Made by a program: the position numbers and the translations under genes. A model generated the notes under the pieces. The model was not told where the DNA came from, made no database searches, and was given only the letters and a program-made list of their open reading frames with translations. This document shows, piece by piece, positions 10,986 through 21,004 of a DNA stretch of 64,000 nt (position 1 is its first letter; every line of letters starts with the position of its first letter). Location of the stretch: NCBI GenBank assembly GCA_001949185.1, contig BDGG01000020.1, positions 205,482-269,481 on the forward strand, in the 5' to 3' direction. The stretch comes from Ramazzottius varieornatus (lineage: Eukaryota > Tardigrada > Eutardigrada > Parachela > Ramazzottiidae).

Positions 10986-12748
10986 TCGGTTTTTTCAGCC
11001 GCGCTGGTTTGCCCTAACGATAACAATGTCGTCATTATAAGCTGTCAAACCTTTAGACCATCGACTTGCTTCTGACCCGCTTATGGGCAACTCGTCGAAG
11101 TTGGTCTTTTCGAAACCGTTCACTACTGCATAGACTTAAGTGTTTAGCATTATCAGTGTTTGATTTGTGCTACAGTTATTTAGATAGCATGTAACGAGTA
11201 AAAAATAGGTGCTGCTGGGATCCCTGACCGACATGTAACTGCGAAACGTAGTTGAATTCAGGTGCCTTTTCTCGGGTGCTTGTTGTCATTGCGATCCAAA
11301 ATTTCTAATAGTATCCAATGGTAGCAGCACAAATGGACATATCTGGCATAATATGGTACTTGATCACATACTGTATTAAGTCGTTCGAAGGCCTGAGCAA
11401 AGAAGACGAAACAGTGCTTCACACCGAAGACGTTTCATGCTGCAATTCAGTTTGACGAACGAGCAAGACGCAATAAAAATGCCCCAATCACGAGTATTGC
11501 GATGGTTGCCTTGTCCCACTGAAGAAAAATTTGCAAAGGCTGAAATACGCAGTGTATACGTGCTGGATTGATCAGCTTCAAAGAAGCCAAAAATTCTAAA
11601 ATTTGAACTCAATCGTCTTGCCGTTTGTAGAAACCACCTCCGTCATACCTGTTCGCTTTGGTTAGCGCCATTTTTGAACTTTTTGGCGTACTCGTCACCT
11701 GCCCCCTTCTTGGGCTGTACCTACAGCTGAAGTTGAGTGGCTAAGACTTCCTTCACGACGATACGATGCTTTCTTCCGTCTGGGACCATAAGCATTAGTT
11801 CGATTCATCCATGCCGAGGCCCAACAGCGTTTGTGGGAAAAATTGGTTCCAGTATAGACTGCCCCTCATGTGACTGACGGCACGAGGTCGCGGCGAATAA
11901 TTCGGTTTCGTCTACATGAAGGCTCCATGGATGTAGCGTACGTCGGCTCGAGCAGTGAGTTAGAGCCATGATCGTTTTCCACAAACGCTGTTGGGTCGGT
12001 GGGCCGCGACAGGTTCCTCTAGTTATCAAAAATATTCAACCGAACAGTACGGTAGTATGCTACTTCAGTCACAGCAACGGGTTTTCCATAGCAGTTCCAG
12101 TACGAGCAGCTCCAGTCGTATTGACACCTGTGTGCCGTAGTTGGCTCCACCTGCTAGAGGCCTAGACTCTTTTTGTAGATGGCAGGCACGCCGAACCGAA
12201 AAACCAAACCGAGAACTCGATCGTAAAACGAAACATATGCAGATCTCGATGGGTCCACTGAACATGACGCAAGATCCAGAGAAATGCAGTCGGCCAGTTA
12301 GTGCTATGAGGTCAGGAACCGCCAAAGATATTGAGCACCCTCTGTTGGTTGAAACCTAGACATGCCCCGTAGATGGCGTGCCTCACTATGGTGGATATCA
12401 AGTAGTCTCCACTACTGCGAAATTACACAGTATCAAACTTTATCACGTTTACACTCCGCGATCTCGACACACAATTAGGCAAGAAACAGCCACCGTCAGA
12501 CGCTTTGCGAGCTGACGTCTTTTTGGCAAGTATGAAGTATATTGCGCTGATGCCCTCGAGATAAAAACTACTCTCGCACTTATTTCTGCTTGCCGACACT
12601 CTATAATGAAGTTGCGCGACCCGTAGTTCGGAAGCATACACAATACAGCTTTCAATCGTAAACGGTAGCACGCTTTGTTTCTCACTCGGTTACCTCCCAC
12701 CACACGGAATACTCTCACGGTAAAAATTCGCCTTTTTCGCATGCCTTT
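10986..12748. other. Intergenic region with one inverted-repeat unit
   Basis: No gene was recognised in about 1.7 kb. An inverted repeat around 11818-12000 is listed separately. Confidence 0.4.
11818..12000. repeat. Inverted-repeat unit, possible MITE
   Basis: CCCAACAGCGTTTGTGG near 11820 recurs inverted near 11980-11995 (CCACAAACGCTGTTGGG), with AAAA following inward on both sides. The ends and target duplication are not resolved. Confidence 0.5.
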
Positions 12749-13084
12749 ATGGAGCATACTGGATATTCCAATGCTTTTCAGACCTTCCATGAGACTGCTA
12801 CAGATCGGATTCGAAGGAAGCATGATTGGGTGATTGCCGCTTGCTGTAAGTCACAAGCACGCCAAGGCGCAGTCCTGGTTTTCATCGGGATTACGGTGTG
12901 TTTGACCGGAATAATCTGGACTTCTATTGTATTCGCGGGGATCGAGAAAGCAAAATACCAACATTCATTCCGAACGCTTGGCGGACCCTTTCTTATTTCC
13001 ATCGGCGTTGGATTAAGTCTGATAGGAGCACTATTTTTTGAGAAGCCAAAGAAGCCTTTACAAAGAAAAGAAGCTGCAAGATAA
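12749..13084 (+). CDS. Small two-transmembrane protein, family unknown
   Basis: A single frame of 111 residues runs from ATG to TAA. Residues about 38-64 (GAVLVFIGITVCLTGIIWTS) and 78-98 (GGPFLISIGVGLSLIGALFF) are clear membrane segments, separated by a short charged loop (EKAKYQHSFR). The protein ends in a Lys/Arg-rich tail (KPKKPLQRKEAAR). The N-terminal 35 residues are polar. A donor-like GTAAGT occurs inside the frame near 12846, so the true first exon may differ. I do not recognise the family. It is convergent with the four-TM gene downstream. Confidence 0.45.
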   Translation: MEHTGYSNAFQTFHETATDRIRRKHDWVIAACCKSQARQGAVLVFIGITVCLTGIIWTSIVFAGIEKAKYQHSFRTLGGPFLISIGVGLSLIGALFFEKPKKPLQRKEAAR

Positions 13085-13252
13085 TCGGACCGCGCTCGTA
13101 AAATGTCTCAGTAGCAAGAATACTCTTCTCTCAGTATTTCGTTCGAATCAGTGAAAGCTAAAAGCTAAAAGAATATACGTATGAAGGATGAATCCAAATC
13201 AAAAAATACTTGTACAACCAATGCAAATAAAAAAACAGCAAAAACCTTTTGC

Positions 13253-14066
13253 TTACTCAGTCGGCCTGTTTCGTCTGTTTGAAACTGCCGCAGAGATGGA
13301 CAAGATAAATAAAATAAAATAAGTGGCCATAACGCATCCTTTGAGGGCAATGAGAGATATAACAGGAAGAATAGGAATGTTGAAGAATGCCATCAGCTCA
13401 TATACATACGGAGTTGTGCCGATCAGCATAGCGATGTAGATGTAAATAGAGGCGGCCAACAGCGATCCACATAGCATGCCGAAGGAACCCAGGGAGAATG
13501 TCAGGGACAGGATGTAGTCAAGCAGGAAGATACCTTTGCGGGTGTGGAAGGATGCAGTTTCTCTGTTGGTCAAGACACCGGTGATGCCGTTGATCACAGC
13601 GAAGGCGGAAGCGATCACACCCAGGTATTCCAGGCCGATGAAGGTCCAAAAGACGGCCAGCACTGAAAAACAAGTTCCATCGCATTACACTCACCGCGCT
13701 TCACAAGAAACGGAAAATTATACTCACGTGGAATATCTTTGACATTTTTCACATGGCTCGTTAGATCGAAGAGGATTGCGCCATGGCTCAACATCGTGCA
13801 CGAGTATTAAATCATTGAAATCGGACCCATGCATTATTCCGTCACGATGTTACTGTTTCCGAAAGAATAGGCAACTTTGAAAATGGTAACCATTTATGGA
13901 GCCATAACTTTCTCCTATTTCACAGTGTCATATTTTTGGTAACACTCGGCAACAATCGGAGCCGGGGACTCTGAGAAGCTGGGAATTGAAACTTACCGGT
14001 TACTTCCAAGGCTATAGCCACCAAGCCGAAAAAGATCATGGCCCCCCCCAAGCATGCTCGCATCAT
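13253..14066 (-). CDS. CD20/MS4A-like four-transmembrane protein 2 (two exons)
   Basis: Exons on the minus strand are 14066-13997 and 13662-13253, 159 residues. The donor ACCG|GTAAGT and acceptor TTTCAG|TG give a phase-1 intron, as in the paralogues. Exon 1 is only MMRACLGGAMIFFGLVAIAL plus a few residues, i.e. almost nothing but TM1. Exon 2 has TM2 (LGVIASAFAVINGITGVL), TM3 and TM4 with a short external loop, then a basic tail (NRRNRPTE). It is the shortest of the four family members and lacks their N-terminal cytosolic region. An in-frame TGA lies upstream of the ATG, which supports this start. Confidence 0.7.
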
Positions 14067-14733
14067 TTTCGCTCCAGGGGCAAAACCTACTGCCCCAACT
14101 GTCCCGGCAGGAATTACATCGTGTCAAACCGAAGTTTCCTGCCCACCACCGTTTTCGCTGTTGATGAATGAACGTGAGACGATTTGATACCGCATGCTCC
14201 AGAGAACTGCCTAGTTTATGGAGTGACAATCAATCTATCAGTCTGAGGAATACGCATGGAATGGTACTCGAGAGGTAATCGATAAGACAGTGGGACATTC
14301 GAGAGTAGGAGTGTTATCGATTTTTGAACAATATCAGTCCCACGTGAACTATTCGTCCCACATTGTCGACGGCTCAAGGCTTCCTGGTGTCATTCATGGC
14401 TTGAGTAGCCGGTCGGATGGCCGTGTAAGTTCCGCATGGTCAGCCGAGACTGATGATGAAGGAAATCAGTGCAAATAATCAGATGCGCAGACCTTGAACA
14501 CTGTGAAATCGGAGCTTCGCACTGGTTTGTCATTATGCGTGACGGATTAGCTTGCGCAGGTGAAATTTTCGGTCTGACTTTTAACAAACAGGATTAAGTA
14601 GTTCGGTTAGACACGCCAAAATCACGTATAACATTTCACTGGATAATAACACTTATGCAAAGTGATAGGTGCTGTCAGCCAAAACAGATCCGTGAGCAAC
14701 ACACAGACCGCCTTTCCCTGTTCCTCATTGTCC
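14067..14733. other. Intergenic spacer, nothing recognised
   Basis: The open frames here are short, overlap on both strands and show no domain. Confidence 0.4.
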
Positions 14734-15642
14734 TCAGAGAGGCTCTTCGACAAACGTGACGATCATTTCTCGGATGTTCACATGCGGAGGAACCGACAAA
14801 ACATTCACGGCTAAATCCCAAGCCATCTCACGCAAGCAGTCCTGCTTGCGCGAGATCGCTTGGGATCGTGGGGCGAAAAGATTTCGATTTTCTATAAAAC
14901 TCATTTGTCCAGCTGACATCTCATTCTTCCCGAGTCCTTCGTAGTCCTCACCGATGTTTGTCTTGACTGCTTCAGGACTTATACTCTCGAACAAACTACG
15001 CATGAACAAAATGATTCAACCGTCAACTGCGGAGAGTTTACCGTAATTCGAATTTTCGACGTTGGCGGTCGACGTTCGGCATTCAGATCTTGGTCAGCGT
15101 CACGGTCATGTGCTTGGCTCCCATGGACAGTAGAAGTTCACGCCATCCAGTCTCGGCCTACTACTCACGCGTCCTCCTAGACTAAAACGTACGATGCGGA
15201 TAAAACAGTAAAAACCGTCTGTGCGGTCATACTCCGTAAAAGCATAAAAACAGTCACCCACCTGTTGATGTTGATGATATGGCCATCGTCGATTTCGGTT
15301 TGGAACATCAGACGGAGAGCTTCTCGGGTGTACATTGACATTCCCATGACGTTAGTATACGAACAACTTCCGGTTGGATAGGTAGGTGACAAAATAACCG
15401 CTATGTCACATCTGCATGCAGAATGTCTTTCTCCTTCGCGAGATCGCATTTGATGGCAGTGGTACTTCCAAATTCTTTCTTCTTTCTACACATCTTCGCC
15501 GGGTCTCCGGTTATCCGATACTCTCAGGATTACGCGCGCAGATGACAACGTTTAGCCCGTGTTTGGCAAGATATTCACTATAGCGTAGCCGATGCCTGAC
15601 GAAGCTAGCTCCTGTCACAGTCTTTCCTTTCTGTCGCTCCAT
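14734..15642 (-). pseudogene. Decayed DHRS11-like short-chain dehydrogenase/reductase
   Basis: Pieces of a classical SDR occur in order on the minus strand. First is MERQKGK...TGAS, then SGIGYAIV in a shifted frame, then YLAKHGLNVVICARNPE back in the first frame. Next come KCDLAKEKDIL and MYTREALRLMF...DDGHIININ followed by a donor (CAG|GTGGGT). The remains of the active-site region (FYC...KH) are out of frame. Last is a C-terminus (ISPEAVKTNI ... LAVNVLSVPPHVNIREMI) ending at 14734. The order and spacing match DHRS11-type reductases of about 260 residues. At least two frameshifts fall in the Rossmann motif and the NNAG segment is missing. A fold-back palindrome has split the C-terminal exon. 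I call it a pseudogene with good confidence. Confidence 0.75.
14814..14867. repeat. 26-bp fold-back palindrome with 2-nt spacer
   Basis: AATCCCAAGCCATCTCACGC at left is mirrored at right with about three mismatches; the spacer is TC at 14840-14841. One arm is genuine SDR coding sequence (CLREMAWD on the minus strand). The other is an inverted copy of it. Confidence 0.85.
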
Positions 15643-16247
15643 ATCGATGCCCTGCACTCAACGCTCGCAGACTAAAAATTGAAAGTACAGTAGGACAAAT
15701 ACTGGAAGCATGCAGAATTAGAAAATCGACGCAACCAAAAGTCGTGTGAGTCCTTCTCGCCAGCCTCCGGGTCATCTGGCAGTCGCCATGCGCAAGTTAT
15801 GATACTCTGTAACTTTTACTGCCGAGCTTCAACCCTTCATTCACACTGAACTTATTCCATGAAGTTCCGTTCTGAGCTTCTGTCTGGTTGCTCCGCCAAT
15901 GCCAAATGCTCCTCCGGTCGTCACTTCGAAAGATACATTTTTGTCCGTAAATTTTGCGATACTCTGGGATAAACTCCCGTAGGAGAACGACGCGGTTTCC
16001 CACTTTACTAGACATTGATATCGCGACGGTCACGCCCACTACCGGGATGGGCTTGATTGTTCATAGTCGTTGATTTCCTCTCGTTTTCTTTTCGTTTTTC
16101 CCAGAGTAGAAAAACACCTTTGATTTTGCTGCAGCTTGCGCCTTGAGGAAATTTGCGCCGTGCCTGGATTCCAACATAGTTTATGGGACGACTGGGGATG
16201 TTTCCAGATGGTAAAGCCTGAGTGCTAAAGAGAAAGAGAACGAGAAA
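15643..16247. other. Intergenic spacer, nothing recognised
   Basis: This lies between the dehydrogenase pseudogene start and the first exon of the RRM gene, and probably holds the promoters of both. No motif is clear. Confidence 0.35.
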
Positions 16248-18195
16248 ATGGATGCGATGCACAGAGACGTGCAGACAGCAGAAGATCATTTCGACCACTT
16301 TCTGAGCTCCATCCAGAAAGTCTGCCTTTTTGCCGTTTTCCACCACAACAAAGATGTCATGCAAGACATCTATGATAAGCTGGTAAGTGCTTTTGTACGC
16401 ACTGGTTTTTCAAAAATCCATTACATCGATTCCGAAGGAATTCGAACGATCTGATTGCGGTCTGAAGTCTTACCGTACCTTCTTGATCTTTACTCCGTGC
16501 ATTGGCGTCTTTGAAGTTATCCTTGTTCCAGATAAAGAAACAAGAAGACTTAGCCGCGGTCCTTCGGCCGCTGTCCGTCCATCTTGGAAAAACACCCCCA
16601 AAGTAAGAAGGCTTGAGAGTAACCTGAACGAACTGAAATTCGAAATTATTCTTTTGCAGCGCGTGGTCTAATGGTATGTTCGTTGGTTCACGTGATGCTT
16701 CATTTTTTCCGATTACTTTAGATAAATTCAATATTTTCATCAATCAAGCTACCGTCTACTGCGTCCAACCAAGTTACTGATCAATCAACTCCTATTTTTC
16801 CAGGGAACCGGAAGTGCAGCAAAAACCTCAGTCGCCCGAGGTCAAAGAAGCCGAGCTTCCTGGTCAGCGTGTCGCAGCTAATTTCCCTGGTCTCAAACCC
16901 AATGGATCAGCCACGTCGCTAGCAGGTATTCCAGCCCAGAATGGTACAACCAGCCCCAGGGTTCCCACACAGCATTGCGAGAAGCTGCCGTTCGTCAGGT
17001 CCTCGGCGCCTCTTCCTACCAACTGGCGAACCGTTACTCACGGCCTTCCGAAAAGCACTAGCGTTCCTACTGTCGCACCCATCGAGTCTGAGAATCGTTT
17101 CGCAGTGCTGGAAACTGAGTCCGAACCCCGAAGTGGCACACCAGATTTCGAGAAGGAATTTTCCGCCGACGGGAAAGACCGCGACCAAAAGTATCAAATT
17201 TTCGTAGAAAACTAAAACACGGTGAAACAGGATTATCAGTAGCAATTATCATAAGAAGTATGGCAAATCTTATCCACATATTTTAATAATTCTCAGAAAG
17301 TATCTGAACTTCTGATTATCTTCAACCGTTTGCAGTAAAATCTTCCTGATGAGTTTGGCTCGTCAGTCAGATTCGAAGTCGGTCGCGGCGTATTTCGGCA
17401 AATTCGGAGCAGTGGTCGATGTCAAGATATTCCGCTTCCCGAACGGCGACTCTCGCGGTGTGGGCACGGTCGAGTTTACGGACCCGGAAGTAGTGAAGAA
17501 CTTGCTGGTCAAGAACGAGAAGCACAGTATTGATGGACGACCAGTGGCGCTACGACCCTTTTTGGTAAGAGTTGAACCTCCTTGCAAAATTAGGTAGCTT
17601 GTTCATCCTTTTCTGACAGGGCCATCTGGTTTTACAGAATCGTCAGGTGCACGAATACTCTAAGGGGCGCTATGGCGAACGCTTTCAGGTCTTCCTGGGA
17701 GGCATACCCACCTTCTTGTCCAAGGATGAGGTTCGGGAGATTCTGTCTGATTACGTCGAGGTAAGGAACGTTCTTCTCCTCTCACGATAACGAGAAATGG
17801 GAGCTCAGCAGACAAACTCGACCAGATTGTTTTCTCAAGCGGCGTTCGATTCCATGTTATTGGCTCGAAGCTTGTGCGACTTGGGAAAACGATCTGTCGG
17901 GCTTGTTGCGTAGTTCCCGTATGAAGAACGTTCGGGAGGCTGATTCGGAAAGTTTTTGTGGTATTTTCAGGTTCGAGATATTCGATTGAATTCGGAACGG
18001 GGCTACGCTTATCTGGACTTGGAGCATGATGAAGACGTGAGATGGATTTTGCGAGAAGGGCGAATGCGAATGGGCGAGAAAATGGTAAATCCTTGTCTGC
18101 CTTCTGAAAAATTCTCACCGATCGAGAAAGGAGATGTCTTTGAGCTGTCTATTCTCACATAGGTTGAAGTCAAAGAGAACCTGCGACGTCGGTAG
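16248..18195 (+). CDS. RNA-binding protein with two divergent RRM domains (seven exons)
   Basis: Exons are 16248-16382, 16532-16602, 16804-17190, 17336-17564, 17638-17760, 17971-18084 and 18163-18195, 363 residues, with every phase matching. The N-terminus (about residues 1-68) is helical and charged. Residues 70-195 are Pro/Ser-rich and probably disordered. RRM1 starts near residue 199, with RNP2-like KIFLMSL and RNP1-like RGVGTVEF. RRM2 starts near 290, with VFLGGI and RGYAYLDL. RNP1 aromatic residues are partly replaced, so binding may be weak. The protein ends shortly after RRM2 (KENLRRR). It is probably an mRNA-binding regulator, but I cannot name an orthologue. Intron 5 contains one copy of the dispersed hairpin element. 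Confidence 0.75.
17811..17905. repeat. Dispersed hairpin element, copy in RRM-gene intron 5
   Basis: The arms AACTCGACCAGATTGTTTTC...CAAGCGGCG and ...GTGCGACTTGGGAAAACGAT...CT pair with each other across a short centre. It belongs to the family described under findings. Confidence 0.8.
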
Positions 18196-19585
18196 AAAAC
18201 GAGATGGAACCAAGAAGACGCTTGGGTTGATATGTAAGAAGCAAGACGCGTAAAAGAAAATAATTATTAAAATTTCAAAAACAAATCACTTGTGTTCCGA
18301 AAATGCAGTAAGGGGACTGTCCGACAACCTGCACAGCCTGTATAAACGGAATTGACGTAGAAAACCATAGTTTTTAGATACGAAGTTTTTTTTCTGTTTC
18401 ACGCAGTTTCACTCTTTGATCGATTAATGGACGTACCGCGGTAACGCAAAATGCTGCAGAACATCAAACTATAGTTTTTACAGTATAAAATGCAACTCTT
18501 ACCGCTGATCGCCTTTCATCCAATAATAGATTAGCAACCAATTTACATGTGATTATTTGGCGCTTTCCGGTTGAAAAGCTTCCCCACTCCATTTTAATTC
18601 ACTTGCCTCCCCGTATCCACAACACACTTCAACGAACCTCCTCTTCCTTTCGAGGCCATCGCAGTGTTTCTCCTTCCCTCGAAATCAGATCACACGCCAA
18701 TGCGGCAAAATAGACTCTTGAAAGTGCCGTCCATAACAAGGTTTTCTCCATCCTGCAACTTGTTCACTTGTCCTCGCGCTGTTGGTGGCCTGAACTAATT
18801 AGTGGCTCATTAGATATGGCCATTACAAAAGAGGCGGCAACGGTCATTTCCATAGAGGATTAAACTCCAAAACCAGAGGCTTAACACTCTAACCGTATAG
18901 GACAGACGAGAGTAAAACTGTTTTGACAAGTGGCGCATGCTTCCAGTGTTAATAGTTGCGAGCTTGCGCCACTTGGTAGAACGATCTGGTCCAGTTTGGC
19001 TACCTCAGTGAGCTTCAAATGTAAGAGGAACGAGGCAGATGGCGCAATTACCGGTGGGTTGGGCGGGATTTTACATCATCCCGCAGCGGGGAACCTTTTA
19101 CTGTGCTCTGGACTCTGGAAAGAGCGGCTGGGTAACACAGATGGTCCATGATCATTGGCCGCTTTTCCTTCTTCCCTTTTTGGATTACAGTGTGAACGAC
19201 AGCGAATGCAGGGAAGGGGGGAGGAAGGGACAAAGGGAATATTCCCCTGACGACAATCGCTTAGTGTCATCTCTTCCTGTTCGCACATCTGTTGTTATCG
19301 AAGTGAGCCTTCTTTCGAGGGCGCTGATTTGACGTTGTCCATCCGGACTTGACCAAGGGCAAATTAGAGCTAGGGATAGGATGTAATTCTGGAAAAGATG
19401 AAATCGAGAGCTGGCATAATTTTTTGCTCGCGGTGAAAACTTATCTCCGTGTGAGACTTCAAACCTCGACTAACATATTCGACAATAATTGCTGGATTGT
19501 CAATTCATTCTTACCACCATGCGAACTCCAATTTGAATACGAACTTGAATTTCTGTAATAATTTCTCTGAACGGTTATTGGACGT
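18196..19585. other. Intergenic region upstream of the bHLH gene
   Basis: It holds one hairpin element (about 18905-19000) and no gene I can support. The open frames at 19.0-19.3 kb occur on both strands without splice logic. Confidence 0.4.
18905..19000. repeat. Dispersed hairpin element, intergenic copy
   Basis: GACAAGTGGCGCATGC and GCTTGCGCCACTTGG form the inner arms, with ACGATCTGG outside, as in the other family members. Confidence 0.75.
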
Positions 19586-20230
19586 ATGGAAAACTTTTAT
19601 CAACATTACGATGGATCCGCGGGAACTGGCCAGTGTATGGGACCAGCCGGAGAGTACCTCATGGAATATTCGTCGAACGAAGTACGCTTACCGCAGACAA
19701 CGAACCGCAGGAAATTGGTAATGAGCGGTGATGAACCTGTCGTTGTCAAGCAAGATGCTTCGACGAACTGCAAGCAGCGGAAACCGCGGATGAGCAACGG
19801 CGATCCTTCGGTACAAAGACTGAGCAGGGAAGAACGTCGTCGAAGGTGAGTGGGACCCACGCAAAACCTTTTCCAAAGGGTGACGATCGTAGAAAAACGG
19901 ACGATATTCGCGCGAGCCTTCAAGTTGTACACGATTCAGATTGTCAAACGCACAAACCTCAGCAGACAGGAAGCTGTGAAAAGAAAACGCATCCGTAAAC
20001 CCTTATTTTTCAAAAGTTCTTGCTTTCGTTGTAGACGAAGATGTACGGAAAAATATCGACATGCGCATGCGACGAGAGAACGCGCGCGAATCGAGGCTTT
20101 CAACCATGGGTTTGGCGAACTTCGAAAGCTGCTACCAGTCCTGCCTCCAGACAAGAAACTGTCCAAGATCGAAATACTCCGCCTGGCGATCTGCTACATC
20201 GCGTACCTGAACCACGTTCTGGGCAGCTAA
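19586..20230 (+). CDS. NHLH: NHLH1/2 (HEN1)-type basic helix-loop-helix transcription factor
   Basis: Exons are 19586-19845 and 20035-20230, 151 residues, phase 2. Exon 1 is a poorly conserved Asn/Gln/Lys-rich N-terminus ending in EERRRR. Exon 2 supplies the whole bHLH at the extreme C-terminus. The basic region is [17 protein letters not shown]. Helix 1 contains FGELRKLLP, the loop [10 protein letters not shown], and helix 2 [18 protein letters not shown]. The [20 protein letters not shown] block is characteristic of NHLH/HEN proteins, nervous-system bHLH factors that bind E-boxes as dimers. Length and position of the domain fit the family (about 130-150 residues). The first ATG of the frame is used, and the splice junction falls in the arginine run just before the domain. 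Confidence 0.93.
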
Positions 20231-21004
20231 CATTTGTACCGGTAATCTTTGCCACTTTCGTTGTCAAATTGACGAATACATTTTTATTCGATCATGCAGT
20301 CGTTAGGACAGCAGAGTTAATCCTTCTTGTATGGTTTATTGAATAATTCGCTTCGAGTTGTGATTGTTTCTGTACCGGTGTGCGCGTACATGCTCTGTCG
20401 TTGCGACGATATCTCGTCTCAAATAATAATTGCTAGAATTATGAAATACTGAAGTCATTATCTGCTATGAATATCGAATGTAAGGGTAATGTAGGAACAC
20501 ATGCTTTTTGGAGCATGCACTTCCCGGTCTGCGGTTCTCAGGGTTGGGTGTGGTGATTGCAATGCATGTGGTGATTCTCGCCATTAAATCTGGATTCGTT
20601 GCGTATATTCGAATTAGTCAAACGGTTTGCAGAATTCACTTTCGGCCGAATGAAGTTCATACGCAGTGACTACTTGTCTGAACCGAAGGGTAATCTTTAT
20701 CTGTAACAGATAAAGGATAGATAGCAGGCCTTCTTCTTCGGAAGGGAGATACCCCGACAGCAACGATTTCCGCTACGCATAAGGTTGTGGCTCTGGTGGT
20801 AATAATCTTTCGCTGTAAGAACAAGATCTACATTTTTCTAACGTATTTACGACTGGGACAAATCCAGAACGAACGGAGTACGATCGAGAAGGCGCATGTT
20901 TTCCTGCCAACATTGGAGCCGAAGACATTTTGAACCCCGAAGTCTAGCCGAATTCGAACGGCTAACACCTCACTTTGTGCTCCACGCGTTTACCATGTGA
21001 TACT
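20231..21004. other. Intergenic region, nothing recognised
   Basis: This is the spacer between the bHLH gene and the ankyrin gene. No repeat or ORF is supported. Confidence 0.4.

Noticed and set aside
10490-11035. 181-codon minus-strand frame and a 208-codon alternative plus frame over the Ly6 stalk
   Set aside because: Both are created by the periodic Thr-Pro coding repeat. The Ly6 frame has signal peptide, domains and consistent splicing.
11733-11815. Serine/leucine tRNA-like signals (GAGTGGCTAAG ... GTTCGATTC)
   Set aside because: A- and B-box-like motifs are present with plausible spacing, but the T-stem and acceptor stem do not pair.
16653-16680. 14-nt microexon in the RRM gene (CGCGTGGTCTAATG)
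   Set aside because: It has good splice signals and the right length for the phase, but it introduces a stop codon. Exon 16532-16602 solves the frame instead.
16667-16710. tRNA-like start (GCGTGGTCTAATGGTATG)
   Set aside because: It resembles an A-box, but no B-box or acceptor pairing follows within a tRNA length, and it lies inside an intron of the RRM gene.
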